A stretch of 64,000 nt of DNA from assembly GCA_012270485.1 (NCBI GenBank), contig JAAXIF010000098.1:78809-142808 (forward strand), read 5' to 3'. Shown here one piece after another: positions 7,537 to 17,543 of the stretch. Positions within the stretch are counted from its first letter, which is position 1. Every line of letters starts with the position of its first letter. The position numbers and the translations under genes were made by a program. This DNA comes from Sphingobacteriales bacterium. Lineage in GTDB: Bacteria > Bacteroidota > Bacteroidia > Chitinophagales > Chitinophagaceae. Under the pieces are notes generated by a model. That model saw only the letters and a list, made by a program, of their open reading frames with translations, was not told the origin of the DNA and ran no database searches.

Positions 7537-9474
7537 ATGTCTTATCCCTATCAGATCAAAAGTTTTGAAGCCTATCAGGAAGCGTATCAGAAAAGCATAC
7601 AAGATCCTGAAGCATTTTGGAGTGCAATTGCTGAGCATTTTACCTGGAAGAAAAAATGGGATAAAGTTCTGGAATGGAATTTTACAGAACCCAAGGTAGA
7701 ATGGTTCAAAGGAGGAAAATTAAATATTACGGAGAATTGTTTAGACAGACATCTTGCCACCAAAGGCAATCACCCTGCCATTATTTGGGAACCCAATGCC
7801 CCTGATGAGAATCATCGCATACTTACCTATAAAAAGTTGCATGAGAAAGTGTGCCAATTTGCACATCTACTTAAAAACAATGGCGTAAAAAAAGGAGATC
7901 GTGTTTGTATATATATGGGTATGATCCCTGAACTCGCTATTGCAGTTTTGGCTTGTGCCAGAATTGGCGCCATACATTCCGTTGTGTTTGGCGGTTTCTC
8001 TGCACAAAGTATTGCTGACAGATTAGAAGATGCCAAGGCTGAATTCATCGTTACCTGTGATGGCGCTTACAGAGGTGCGAAAGATATTCCTTTGAAGAGT
8101 GTCATTGATGATGCATTGATTGGAAACAAGACTGTGAAACGTGTTATTGTTGCCACACGCACACGCACACCCGTATCCATGATCAAAGGAAGAGATGTGT
8201 GCTGGGAAGATGAGATGAAACAAGTGGAAGAAAAAGGCATCACTTTTATTGAAGCAGAAGCAATGGATGCAGAAGATCCATTGTTTATCCTCTATACATC
8301 CGGTTCTACGGGAAAACCCAAAGGAGTGGTACATACTGTAGCCGGATACATGATCTATACCAATTACACTTTTGTAAATGTATTTCAATACGAACCCGGA
8401 CAAGTACATTTCTGTACAGCAGATATTGGCTGGATCACCGGACATAGTTATATCGTGTATGGACCACTAAGTGCCGGTGCTACATCATTACTATTTGAAG
8501 GCGTTCCTACTTGGCCAGATGCTGGCAGATTTTGGGATATTGTAGACAAATACAAAGTCAACATTTTATATACGGCCCCTACCGCTATTCGTAGCTTGAT
8601 GGGATTTGGTTTAGGCCCTTTACAAGGAAAAAATCTTTCCTCCCTTAAAGTATTGGGAACTGTGGGTGAACCCATCAATGAAGAAGCATGGCATTGGTAT
8701 GATGAACATGTAGGCAAGAAAAAATGTCCGATCGTTGATACCTGGTGGCAAACAGAAACAGGTGGATGTCTCATTTCCAATCTGGCAGGCATTACTCCCG
8801 CCAAACCCGGATGGGCGACACTTCCAATGCCGGGTCTGCAAATGGTATTGGTAGATGAAAATGGAAAAGAGATCATACAAGAAGGGGAAGAAACCATTTC
8901 CGGCAATCTCTGTATCAAAGCACCTTGGCCATCTATTTTAAGAACCACTTATGGTGATCATGAAAGATGTAGAACAAACTATTTCGCTACTTATAAAAAC
9001 ATGTATTTCACCGGTGATGGTGCTTTAAAGAATAAAGACGGTTTCTTCCGTATTACCGGTCGTGTAGATGATGTGTTGAATGTTAGCGGACACCGAATTG
9101 GTACTGCTGAAGTGGAAAATGCCATCAATATGCATGCAGGTGTGGTGGAAAGCGCTGTAGTGGGTTATCCGCATGATATCAAGGGACAAGGCATTTATGC
9201 TTATGTGATTTATCAAGGATCGCATACGCAGGATACACATGGTACGGGAGATCTGGTGAGAAAAGATATTCTGCAAACAGTGACTCGAATTATTGGCGCC
9301 ATTGCGAAACCTGATAAAATTCAATTTGTAAGCGGACTACCCAAAACAAGAAGCGGTAAGATCATGCGAAGAATTCTTCGAAAGATCGCAGAAGGAGAAA
9401 CAGAAAATCTGGGTGATACATCTACACTGCTTGATCCGGGTGTGGTAGATGAGATTAAGAACGGGAGATTATAA
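7537..9474 (+). CDS. acsA: acetyl-CoA synthetase (AMP-forming)
   Basis: 645 residues, typical of Acs. The adenylation core motif YTSGSTGKPKGVVHT is near residue 251, WWQTETGG near 405, YFTGDGALKNKDGFFRITGR near 490, and the C-terminal SGKIMRR near 607 carries the catalytic lysine that is acetylated in regulated homologues. The enzyme converts acetate, CoA and ATP to acetyl-CoA in the cytosol. WWQTETGG with a small acyl pocket supports acetate over longer acids, although propionate activity cannot be excluded. Flanked by a terminator upstream and a WG-repeat gene 15 bp downstream, which may be co-transcribed. Confidence 0.96.
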   Translation: MSYPYQIKSFEAYQEAYQKSIQDPEAFWSAIAEHFTWKKKWDKVLEWNFTEPKVEWFKGGKLNITENCLDRHLATKGNHPAIIWEPNAPDENHRILTYKKLHEKVCQFAHLLKNNGVKKGDRVCIYMGMIPELAIAVLACARIGAIHSVVFGGFSAQSIADRLEDAKAEFIVTCDGAYRGAKDIPLKSVIDDALIGNKTVKRVIVATRTRTPVSMIKGRDVCWEDEMKQVEEKGITFIEAEAMDAEDPLFILYTSGSTGKPKGVVHTVAGYMIYTNYTFVNVFQYEPGQVHFCTADIGWITGHSYIVYGPLSAGATSLLFEGVPTWPDAGRFWDIVDKYKVNILYTAPTAIRSLMGFGLGPLQGKNLSSLKVLGTVGEPINEEAWHWYDEHVGKKKCPIVDTWWQTETGGCLISNLAGITPAKPGWATLPMPGLQMVLVDENGKEIIQEGEETISGNLCIKAPWPSILRTTYGDHERCRTNYFATYKNMYFTGDGALKNKDGFFRITGRVDDVLNVSGHRIGTAEVENAINMHAGVVESAVVGYPHDIKGQGIYAYVIYQGSHTQDTHGTGDLVRKDILQTVTRIIGAIAKPDKIQFVSGLPKTRSGKIMRRILRKIAEGETENLGDTSTLLDPGVVDEIKNGRL

Positions 9475-9489
9475 CTTATCTTTATTCGG

Positions 9490-10380
9490 ATGAGAAAAAT
9501 ATACTTCCTGATTGTATTCTCCATAATCATTTGCTCTTGCTTACAAGCGCAAAGCCTCATTCCTTTTATTGAGAAAAATCGATTTGGTTTTCTTCATAAA
9601 ACCAATGGAAGAACCGTAATACCTCCTCAGTTTATTTTTGCAAGTGCATTTAAAGACAGCATGGCAGTAGCTGCAATCGGGAATTATATTGTATCTTCTC
9701 AATATGGGTTCATCAATGAAAAAGGAAAATGGATCATCACTCCCCAATTCAATTCAGCCGATCAGTTTTTTGAGGGTAAAGCAAGAGTGCAAAAAAATGG
9801 TAAATGGGGTTATATCAATAAAAAGGGAGTCATCATTATTCAGCCACAGTTTTCACAATGTCATAATTTTTCAGAAGGGCTTGCACCTGCATCACTAAAA
9901 AATAATTTGTGGGGATTGATTGACAGCTCCGGAAAATTTGTATTGCAACCTATTTACTACAATATCAGTTCTGTTTTTGCAGGTGTTGTTTGTACACAGC
10001 AAAATATGACTGATAAGTGGGAGATCATAACTATCAAAAACAAAACAAATATCAAAACTTCCTTCACACGCATGAATGGTTTTGCGGATAGTGTGTCTGC
10101 TGCTCGTGATACTAGCAACAAATGGGGATTTGTAGACTTAAGCGGACAATGGATCATTCCGCCTACCTATACCAATGCCGGAAATTTTAGTGAAGGTCTT
10201 GTCGCCGTTCAAAAAGATTATAAAAGTTGGGGCTTTATCAATAAAAAAGGAGAATGGATCATAGCACCTCAATTCGATCGCATGGGCAGTTTCAACAATG
10301 GATTGGCCATGATGGAAATGGGGAATGATATCGTTTATATCAATAAAGAAGGAACAATTTTATACCGTTTTCAACGATGA
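9490..10380 (+). CDS. WG-repeat exported protein
   Basis: 296 residues with an N-terminal signal (MRKIYFLIVFSIIICSCLQAQ). The rest consists of about six WG beta-repeats of 45-50 residues, with copies such as YGFINEKGKWIITPQF, WGYINKKGVIIIQPQF and WGFINKKGEWIIAPQFD, each built on W-G-x-I-x-x-x-G-x-W-I-I-x-P-x-F. Signal peptidase II processing at the ICSC cysteine is conceivable. WG repeats are protein- or ligand-binding surfaces without a general known activity. It starts 15 bp after acsA and converges with DUF1501 downstream. Confidence 0.85.
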   Translation: MRKIYFLIVFSIIICSCLQAQSLIPFIEKNRFGFLHKTNGRTVIPPQFIFASAFKDSMAVAAIGNYIVSSQYGFINEKGKWIITPQFNSADQFFEGKARVQKNGKWGYINKKGVIIIQPQFSQCHNFSEGLAPASLKNNLWGLIDSSGKFVLQPIYYNISSVFAGVVCTQQNMTDKWEIITIKNKTNIKTSFTRMNGFADSVSAARDTSNKWGFVDLSGQWIIPPTYTNAGNFSEGLVAVQKDYKSWGFINKKGEWIIAPQFDRMGSFNNGLAMMEMGNDIVYINKEGTILYRFQR

Positions 10381-10395
10381 TTGTTGATGCATCAA

Positions 10396-11655
10396 TTATC
10401 CCTTGATTAGATTCAACGCTTTACCATCCCATCCGGGGAATAAGCCTTTTGTTTGCTTCAATTTCAGATGTCCCATCGCCACATCACTGAATACTGCTCT
10501 AAAATCTGTTGAAACAGGCAAATCACGTCCGTCTTCCAAATCAGATTTCGCTAATGATTTTATTTGATGATACACTTTACCTCCTACAATATCATTACCC
10601 AAAACAAATAAACAACTGGCTCTTCCATGATCTGTTCCACCGGTCCCATTTTGATGTGCCGTTCGGCCAAATTCTGTCATGGTCATCACAGTAACATCAT
10701 CCTGATAAGTTCCCATATCTTTCCAGAAAGCTGCAATACTATCACTGAAATCACGCAGGTTACGAGCAAATGCACCATTTACAGTTCCTTGATTGAAATG
10801 CGTATCCCATCCACCACTTTCTGCAAACGCCACTTCCATGCCTACATCCATTTTAATTAATGTTGCAATCTGTTTCAAAGAATTTCCAAATGGCGAATTG
10901 GGATATACTGCACCATTGGCAGGTTGATAATTTTTAATATCAGTAGATTTCAAAATCCGCATCGCTTCAAAACTCTCTTTGCCTGTTTTATTCAATAACT
11001 GATTACTGGTTTGATCATACAAAGACTCAAATGATTTGGCGGCCATATTACCAGCCATGGGATTGCCTTGCATTTGTATGGCAAAGTCCTGAAGATTACT
11101 AATGGCCAAAGCCTCTTTATCACCATACAAACTACGTGGTAATGCATTTGTGATACTTACAGCACTAAAGGGTGTTGCTTCATGTCCGGTCAACCCAATG
11201 GCTCTATTCAACCAACCACTCGTAGTACCTTTATTGAAAGGTGTTCCACTCTCCATGAAATCCTGCGCATCGAAATGACTACGTGTGTTGTTCGGACTAC
11301 CGACACCATGCACAATACCCATTCGTCCCTCTGTAAAATAAGAAGACAAACTTTGAAGTGATGGATGCAATGCAAATTGTCCATCCAAATCCAGCATACC
11401 CCCCTGTGTTTGTGCCGGACTCATGTACAAAGTTGGACGCAGTGTTTTCAAATTTGGGTCAGCAAACGGACTCACCGCCATCAATCCATCCATAGCTCCT
11501 CTTTGAAAAATACAGATCAGAACTTTATTTCTTTTATAGGGTGGAATGATCTTGCTACTCTCTGCTGCACGTGCAATAAAGTTGGGAACACCACCAAACC
11601 CCGCTGCGAACAAGGCCATAGCGCCTGATTTCATAAATGCTCTGCGATGAATCAT
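10396..11655 (-). CDS. DUF1501 domain protein
   Basis: About 419 residues beginning MIHRRAFMKSGAMALFAAGF, a twin-arginine-like export signal (RRAFMKSG plus hydrophobic run). Family motifs are RGAMDGL near residue 55, GGWDTHFNQG, and TEFGRTAHQNGTGGTDHGRA, typical of DUF1501 proteins that resemble the alkaline phosphatase/sulfatase fold. The frame is open to 11700, but that stretch falls in word-repeat palindromic DNA, so I use the ATG at 11655. DUF1501 and DUF1800 proteins are habitual neighbours in Bacteroidota and Planctomycetes; the biochemical function remains unknown. It is downstream of DUF1800, probably in one operon. Confidence 0.88.
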   Translation of the reverse strand: MIHRRAFMKSGAMALFAAGFGGVPNFIARAAESSKIIPPYKRNKVLICIFQRGAMDGLMAVSPFADPNLKTLRPTLYMSPAQTQGGMLDLDGQFALHPSLQSLSSYFTEGRMGIVHGVGSPNNTRSHFDAQDFMESGTPFNKGTTSGWLNRAIGLTGHEATPFSAVSITNALPRSLYGDKEALAISNLQDFAIQMQGNPMAGNMAAKSFESLYDQTSNQLLNKTGKESFEAMRILKSTDIKNYQPANGAVYPNSPFGNSLKQIATLIKMDVGMEVAFAESGGWDTHFNQGTVNGAFARNLRDFSDSIAAFWKDMGTYQDDVTVMTMTEFGRTAHQNGTGGTDHGRASCLFVLGNDIVGGKVYHQIKSLAKSDLEDGRDLPVSTDFRAVFSDVAMGHLKLKQTKGLFPGWDGKALNLIKG

Positions 11656-11793
11656 TTGTTTAGTTTTTTTATGCTGTAAGTTTTTAGCTTCAAGCTGCAT
11701 GCCTCAAGCTACAAGTACAAATACTATTAACTGTTCATTTCACTTTTCACCTTTCTCCGATGGAGTCCTATGGACACTTTTCACGTCTTCTCC

Positions 11794-13707
11794 TCACTTC
11801 CGTTGAAACTCCGGAGAACCAATAATGATCCCCACCACCTGCGCCATACTTGTTATTTCTTTCTTGTAATCTTCCTTGTCTCCTGTCACTTGTCTTCTTG
11901 TTTCTTCTTCTCCTTCCTCATCCATATTATTATTCTTTGCTTTAGCAGCTGCAACAGCTATTTTTTCTTCCACATTTGCATCACGTACCATAGCTGTTAG
12001 TCTTTTAATGTTTTCTTCGTTATCTCTCTCCGGTAACAATATCTTACTGAATGCACGCAGCGCTTCATCAGCACTTTCGGGTTCGTGATCGTTGTTTAAT
12101 GCTAAGAGATTTACACGAACACCCGGAATCTTTTGAGTAGCCAATGCCAATCCAAAGTTCATTCGATTCAAGAGCGCTCCACTATTGATCCAAAAGTTAG
12201 CGCGATCGGGAAAACCTGTAGGTGCCTGATAGTAATAAACCCTTTGTCCCATTTTACTACACCAATTAAATACCTGAAAAGGTTGCATGACTTGTGCTTT
12301 TGTAGCCCGCAGTGCACTGATAGCGAATTCAAAAGGAGATTTAATTTTTTCACGCAATGCTTTCTTTGACCAGAAATCCGGATGATTCACCATAGCAATG
12401 ATCATGGCTTTAATATTTCCATCTGTTTGCTGATAAGTATTTGTCAACGCTTTAATTAATGCCTGAGAAGGTTCATCCGATACAAAACGTATCGCCATTT
12501 TTGTTGCAATAAATTTAGCTGTAGAGACATGGGATGCCAACATATTCAATACTGCTACGCCTTCTTCATACCCATCTGTTCCGCTGTATTTTTTGCCAAG
12601 AATGATTTTTTCACTTTCATCGTGTTTATCGCCACGAAATAAAAAATCTCCATCTATAATCAGTCCCCTTCTTTTCAGTTGTACTTCATCAAGATTTTCA
12701 ATCAACCGCATCGCCGGACCATTTTTAAACATGGGTCGTACAGACCAGCCTGTTAATGCTCGTGCTAGTTCTGTTACATCTTTCTGTGTATAACCACCAT
12801 CTACACCCATGGTATGCAACTCCATGACTTCTCGCGCATAATTTTCATTCAAGCCTTGTGTTCTTCTTGCAGCAACAGCTTGTTGTAATAAAGCATTCCC
12901 TTGCATGGTTGTATCATTCAATCTGGCTTCTGCTCTTTCTCTTGCAGCACGCAGCATGGCATTATTTTGTTGTCTGCGTGCACGCTCATTGTCATTGCTT
13001 ACACTTAATGCATTATCGAGATACTCCAGCATCGCAGGGTGCTTGGCTGTTGCCAATAACATATTTTTAAAGTTTCCGAATACATGCGGTCTGATAGCAT
13101 CACGCTCATAACTCATTACATATTGCTGCGATTGTCCTTTGGTTAACGATACATTGAAATGGTTGAACCAGAAATCTGTCAACACTTCTTTCAATTGATT
13201 ATTACTATATACCGCACGAAGAACTTTCTGGTTTACCAATTGACGATGCAACTCTTGTACCGGTTTTACTCCGGATGCTCTCATCACTTTAGCTAACTCT
13301 TGTCTGTATTTTTCACGGTCGGTATTACTGAGTGAATCATTACGAATAATCTTTTGCTGAATACCCAAGCGTATGATCTGCGCAGGAGTTAAATAATGAT
13401 TTACAATCTCTTCATTATTCATCTTCAAGGCATCAAAATCTGCCAAACGTTTATCCAGTTTTGTGTCAGGTACAGAAGCTTCCAGCTGTTGTTGTAACCA
13501 GTTTTCTAGACCCATCTTTACTACCTCATCGATTTGTCCGGGTTGTATGCCGAAACTAAATCGATTCAATAAATGGGCTGCCGCTTGTTCTTTGGAGAGA
13601 CCTGCCTGCTGATAAGGCATTCGAATGGTAGAAGAATAAGGATCTACAGGAATGAATGCTGTGGATGCTATCAATGAGAAAACTGCAATCGATCGTTTCA
13701 GCCACAT
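11794..13707 (-). CDS. DUF1800 domain protein
   Basis: About 637 residues from the ATG at 13707 (MWLKRSIAVFSLIASTAFIP), which gives a signal peptide; a longer frame to 13797 adds a non-family leader. The core has RFSFGIQPGQIDEVVKMG, LTDFWFNHFNVS, NENYAREVMELHTMGVDGGYTQ and ARALTGWS, the diagnostic DUF1800 blocks. A charged low-complexity stretch (MDEEGEEETRRQVTGDKED) sits near the C-terminus. Located upstream of its usual DUF1501 partner. Predicted exported or surface-associated; the activity is unknown. Confidence 0.88.
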   Translation of the reverse strand: MWLKRSIAVFSLIASTAFIPVDPYSSTIRMPYQQAGLSKEQAAAHLLNRFSFGIQPGQIDEVVKMGLENWLQQQLEASVPDTKLDKRLADFDALKMNNEEIVNHYLTPAQIIRLGIQQKIIRNDSLSNTDREKYRQELAKVMRASGVKPVQELHRQLVNQKVLRAVYSNNQLKEVLTDFWFNHFNVSLTKGQSQQYVMSYERDAIRPHVFGNFKNMLLATAKHPAMLEYLDNALSVSNDNERARRQQNNAMLRAARERAEARLNDTTMQGNALLQQAVAARRTQGLNENYAREVMELHTMGVDGGYTQKDVTELARALTGWSVRPMFKNGPAMRLIENLDEVQLKRRGLIIDGDFLFRGDKHDESEKIILGKKYSGTDGYEEGVAVLNMLASHVSTAKFIATKMAIRFVSDEPSQALIKALTNTYQQTDGNIKAMIIAMVNHPDFWSKKALREKIKSPFEFAISALRATKAQVMQPFQVFNWCSKMGQRVYYYQAPTGFPDRANFWINSGALLNRMNFGLALATQKIPGVRVNLLALNNDHEPESADEALRAFSKILLPERDNEENIKRLTAMVRDANVEEKIAVAAAKAKNNNMDEEGEEETRRQVTGDKEDYKKEITSMAQVVGIIIGSPEFQRK

Positions 13708-13770
13708 GGTTTTTCTTTTGTGTTTTGACGGGTGAATGGGGTGGAAGTTTAAATTGTTCTGGAGAAAAAA

Positions 13771-13836
13771 ATTGCCACTGAGGGCACAGAGGAACACAGA
13801 AACCTTTCTGTGCCCTTCAGTGTCTTCAGTGGCAAT
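13771..13836. repeat. 66-bp imperfect palindrome upstream of DUF1800
   Basis: ATTGCCACTGAGGGCACAGA on the left pairs imperfectly with TTCTGTGCCC...CAGTGGCAAT on the right. It lies between the DUF1800 start and the OPT transporter stop, both on the minus strand, so it may be the OPT terminator. Confidence 0.6.
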
Positions 13837-13858
13837 AAAAATATGCGTTCTAAGCTAG

Positions 13859-15910
13859 CTACTCCGTTTTCTTCATAGCCACCCTGTATAATATAAGTCC
13901 CATTAAAGCAAAGAACAAAGTACCTAATAGGAAGTATCCATTTTCGGATAACAGTTCTACCAGTCCATGTTCCATACTGATGTTCCTCAAGAATTGTTCT
14001 CCTCCGGAGGTTCCCGTAATGAATGCAATCACCACCCCTGCCACAGCACCACCAGCTACCAGTCCGGTTGCAAACAAACTACCCTTACTGAGTTCCTCTT
14101 CTTCAGTACTCACTTCTTTTTTCTCTTTTTTCTGACGACCTTCTACCAATCCACGTACCGCACCACCAATAAAGATTGGGAGTGTAGTCGCTAATGGCAG
14201 ATACACACCGATAGCAAAGCTGAGTGATTTGATACCACAGAGTTCCATCACCACTGCCAGGAACATCCCTACAATCACATACTGCCAATCTAAATTCTGG
14301 GAAAGAATTCCTTTGATCAATGTCGCCATCAAAGTAGCTTGAGGTGCAGGATATTTTTCAGTACCGATAGCATGTTGCACACCCTGTTGTACCATTTCAG
14401 TAGTTGGCTTATCAAGAAACTTCACTGTGATACCAATTACAATGGAAGAAACGATCGCACCCACAAACAATGCGATCTGTTGATTACGTGGTGTGGCACC
14501 TACAATATAACCACTCTTCAAATCCTGAGAAGTAGCACCGGCATTGGCTGCAGCGATACAGATCATACCACCTACAACTAATACAAGCGGTTCATATGCT
14601 TGTCCTGACCATCCCAAACTCAAGAATATCAAACTGGTTCCCATCACCGTAGCAATGGTCATACCGCTGATCGGATTATTGGAAGACCCGATCAATCCAA
14701 CAATACGTGATGAAACCGTTACAAACAAGGCACCGAATAATACCACCAGAATACCGATCAGAATTTTCTGAAGAAATCCATCGCCCGGTAAGCTTGGAAT
14801 GATGGAGATGATAGCGATCAATGCTAAACTACCAAGTCCTACTACTTTCAAGTTAAGGTCTTTATCTGTTCTGGATATTGAACTCTCCGCAGCTGAAGAT
14901 CCACCACGCAGAGAGGCCATACTTCCTTTCACGGATTTGACAATAGTAGGAATGGTTTTCACCAATGTAATGATACCACCCGCAGCAACTGTTCCAGCGC
15001 CTACTTGTCGAACATAGGCATAGTAGATCGCAGCAGAATAATCATTGAAAGTATGTGTTACAGGATCCCATCCTCCTTTACCACCTGCATTGGCGATATC
15101 AGATAGATAACCCAGCTTCACCAATTGAATAGCAATTACATCAGGCGGCACAAGTGTTGACAATAAAGGAATGAAAACCATCCAGCTTAAAACACTACCT
15201 GCTACCAACACACCTGCGATCTTCGGACCAATGATATAACCCACACCTAAATATTCAGGGGTGATCTCACCACTGACTTTTGCAGAAGGGAAAAATTTAT
15301 TGATCTGTTTCGTGGCATAAAAAGGTGTTTCAGCAATCACATGCACAACTTTCTGAAAGATGGCATACACAAATGCAACACCTAAACCCCAGAAAGCAGT
15401 TTTAGCAAAATCACCACCACGCTCGCCGGCTTTTAATACATCACCACAAGCCGTTCCTTCAGGATAGGGTAGGTTATCATGCTCGTTTACGATTAGTGCT
15501 TTACGCAAAGGCACCATTAAAAGTGTACCCAACAATCCACCTACAATGGCTAGGATCAGAATGGTGAGATAGTTAAAATATTCTGCGCTACTGGGTGAAG
15601 AAAGAAAAAGAAAACCCGGTAAAGTAAATGCCACACCTGCTGCAATACTTTCTCCTGCAGATCCTGTTGTTTGAATGATATTATTCTCAAGGATGGTGGT
15701 CTTCAAAAATTTTCTTCCCAGCGTAATAGCGATCACCGCAATGGGAATAGACGCTGATACTGTTAGACCTGCCTTTAATGCGAGATACACAGTAGCAGCA
15801 CCGAAGATGACACCAAAAAGACTCCCCACGAGAATCGATTTTACCGTGAGTTCTTTCATGTTTGTTTCCGGAGAAACAAAGGGTTTGAATGTTTTTTTGG
15901 GTTGAGACAT
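13859..15910 (-). CDS. OPT family oligopeptide transporter
   Basis: About 683 residues starting MSQPKKTFKPFVSPETNMKE, with around fifteen hydrophobic segments. The N-terminal block TVKSILVGSLFGVIFGAATV and the segments LPYPEGTACGDVLKAGE and SSNNPISGMTIATVMG are typical of bacterial oligopeptide transporter (OPT/YSL) proteins, inner-membrane symporters of peptides or metal chelates. It is divergent from a POT-family peptide transporter with 94 bp between starts. A cytoplasmic acidic/basic loop (EGRQKKEKKEVSTEEEELSK) occurs near residue 600. The alternative ATG at 15937 is less plausible. Confidence 0.92.
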   Translation of the reverse strand: MSQPKKTFKPFVSPETNMKELTVKSILVGSLFGVIFGAATVYLALKAGLTVSASIPIAVIAITLGRKFLKTTILENNIIQTTGSAGESIAAGVAFTLPGFLFLSSPSSAEYFNYLTILILAIVGGLLGTLLMVPLRKALIVNEHDNLPYPEGTACGDVLKAGERGGDFAKTAFWGLGVAFVYAIFQKVVHVIAETPFYATKQINKFFPSAKVSGEITPEYLGVGYIIGPKIAGVLVAGSVLSWMVFIPLLSTLVPPDVIAIQLVKLGYLSDIANAGGKGGWDPVTHTFNDYSAAIYYAYVRQVGAGTVAAGGIITLVKTIPTIVKSVKGSMASLRGGSSAAESSISRTDKDLNLKVVGLGSLALIAIISIIPSLPGDGFLQKILIGILVVLFGALFVTVSSRIVGLIGSSNNPISGMTIATVMGTSLIFLSLGWSGQAYEPLVLVVGGMICIAAANAGATSQDLKSGYIVGATPRNQQIALFVGAIVSSIVIGITVKFLDKPTTEMVQQGVQHAIGTEKYPAPQATLMATLIKGILSQNLDWQYVIVGMFLAVVMELCGIKSLSFAIGVYLPLATTLPIFIGGAVRGLVEGRQKKEKKEVSTEEEELSKGSLFATGLVAGGAVAGVVIAFITGTSGGEQFLRNISMEHGLVELLSENGYFLLGTLFFALMGLILYRVAMKKTE

Positions 15911-16004
15911 GAGTTGGTTTTTAGATGAAGCAAGCAATTTTTTCGGTATACAGATGAATCTTTACCGATAGTTTCCAATACTTTTAAATTTCAAAATACG
16001 ATTT

Positions 16005-17450
16005 ATGTCTGATATACAAAATGAGTCGACTAAAGTCAGAATGCCAAAATCGATTCCGTACATTATAGGTAGTGAGATCGCAGAACGATTCAGTTTTTAT
16101 GGTTTACGTTCTATCATGGTGACTTTTATGGCAGTCACTTTTTTCAATCCAACCCTCAATCCGGCACTTACGGCTGAAGCAGATGCAAAAGCTAATGAAA
16201 TGTCACATTTATTTGTTACGCTGGCGTATTTCATGCCGATGGTTGGTGCAATAATGGCCGATTGGTTTTTTGGGAAATACCGGGTTATCCTACTTGTATC
16301 GATTCTTTACACATTTGGACATCTGATACTTTCTGTATCAGGCGACAGTTATACTATTTTTAGTTTAGGACTAATCGTTATTGCCTGTTGTGCCGGTGGT
16401 ATTAAATCATGCGTATCCGCCAATGTAGGCGACCAGTTCAACAAATCGAATGAACACCTGCTTTCAAAAGCCTATGGTTGGTTTTATATGAGTATTAACC
16501 TGGGTGGAACACTAGCGCCATTATCTATTCCATTACTTAAAAAATATTATGGGCCTGAAATCGCTTTTGGTGTACCTGGTATACTAATGGCGATTGCAAC
16601 TGTTGTATTCTGGCTTGGTCGAAAAAAATATGTTCGGATTAAACCTGCTGGTATCAAAAAAGAGAACTTTTTTTCCATTTCTATTTATGCATTGATAAAG
16701 CTATTTAGCCGGAAACCTGGCCAAAAAGTTTGGGAAGCAGTTGCAGAAAAATATTCAGTTACATCCATCGATGGTATCAAAGCGGTGTATCGTGTACTGG
16801 CCGTATTTGCTTTTACACCTATTTTCTGGGCGCTTTGGGATCAAAACCTTTCTGAGTGGGTCTTGCAGGCTACACGATTAGACCTAAAACTAGTCGGAGA
16901 TTTTTCCATTTTACCTGAGCAGATCAATTTTATCAATCCCCTTTTTTTAGTACTACTGATCCCCGTTTTCAACTCATTTCTGTTTCCTTATCTGGATAAA
17001 AAGGGAATACGAGTAACCCCTTTAAAAAAGATAGGTGCGGGATTGGTCATCATAGGCCTTTCATTCACCATCATTGCATTCTTACAGGAAAGTATAGATG
17101 CAGGAGGTAAACCTTCGGTATGGTGGCAGATACTGGCTTATATTTTATTGGCAGCATCTGAAATACTGGTTTCCGTTACCTGTCTTGAATATGCCTATAC
17201 ACATTCACCGATATCCATGAAAAGTACCATGAGTGCCCTGTATTTACTAGGTATTTCCGCTGGAAATTTACTCGTTGGACTGATCAATGGAAACATAGTG
17301 GACAAAGGCTTTTTCAGTCAATTCACAGGTGCCAAATACTACTGGCTATTCATCGGTATCTTGGCTGTTTCCTTTATTTTATTCCTTTTAGTGGCTAAAC
17401 GTTTGCCTGAGAAACGTTATGTTGGTGTAGCAGAGGAAACCGAAAACTAA
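16005..17450 (+). CDS. POT/PTR2-family proton-dependent oligopeptide transporter
   Basis: 481 residues with about twelve to fourteen membrane segments. The N-terminal motif GSEIAERFSFYGLRSIMVTF is the POT signature (ExxERFxYYG), with the conserved proton-coupling Glu/Arg residues, and GGIKSCVSANVGDQF and FYMSINLGGTLAPL are later signatures. It imports di- and tripeptides with protons at the inner membrane. Shares a divergent intergenic region with the OPT transporter. A strong inverted repeat follows the stop. Confidence 0.93.
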   Translation: MSDIQNESTKVRMPKSIPYIIGSEIAERFSFYGLRSIMVTFMAVTFFNPTLNPALTAEADAKANEMSHLFVTLAYFMPMVGAIMADWFFGKYRVILLVSILYTFGHLILSVSGDSYTIFSLGLIVIACCAGGIKSCVSANVGDQFNKSNEHLLSKAYGWFYMSINLGGTLAPLSIPLLKKYYGPEIAFGVPGILMAIATVVFWLGRKKYVRIKPAGIKKENFFSISIYALIKLFSRKPGQKVWEAVAEKYSVTSIDGIKAVYRVLAVFAFTPIFWALWDQNLSEWVLQATRLDLKLVGDFSILPEQINFINPLFLVLLIPVFNSFLFPYLDKKGIRVTPLKKIGAGLVIIGLSFTIIAFLQESIDAGGKPSVWWQILAYILLAASEILVSVTCLEYAYTHSPISMKSTMSALYLLGISAGNLLVGLINGNIVDKGFFSQFTGAKYYWLFIGILAVSFILFLLVAKRLPEKRYVGVAEETEN

Positions 17451-17451
17451 T

Positions 17452-17503
17452 TTTTCAGCATGAGCGCGGTCTGTACAAAAAAATCCCCCGCTCATGCTGA
17501 AAA
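17452..17503 (+). terminator. inverted repeat after the POT transporter
   Basis: 15-bp perfect arms (TTTTCAGCATGAGCG at 17452-17466 and its complement at 17489-17503) around a 22-nt loop, just after the stop. Confidence 0.75.
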
Positions 17504-17543
17504 TCCTGCATAGAGACTACTTTCGCCACCTGAACTTCATTTT

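Noticed and set aside
8023..8945. Long minus-strand frames opposite acsA
   Set aside because: They are antisense to highly conserved acetyl-CoA synthetase blocks; Cys/His-rich composition is what antisense coding DNA gives.
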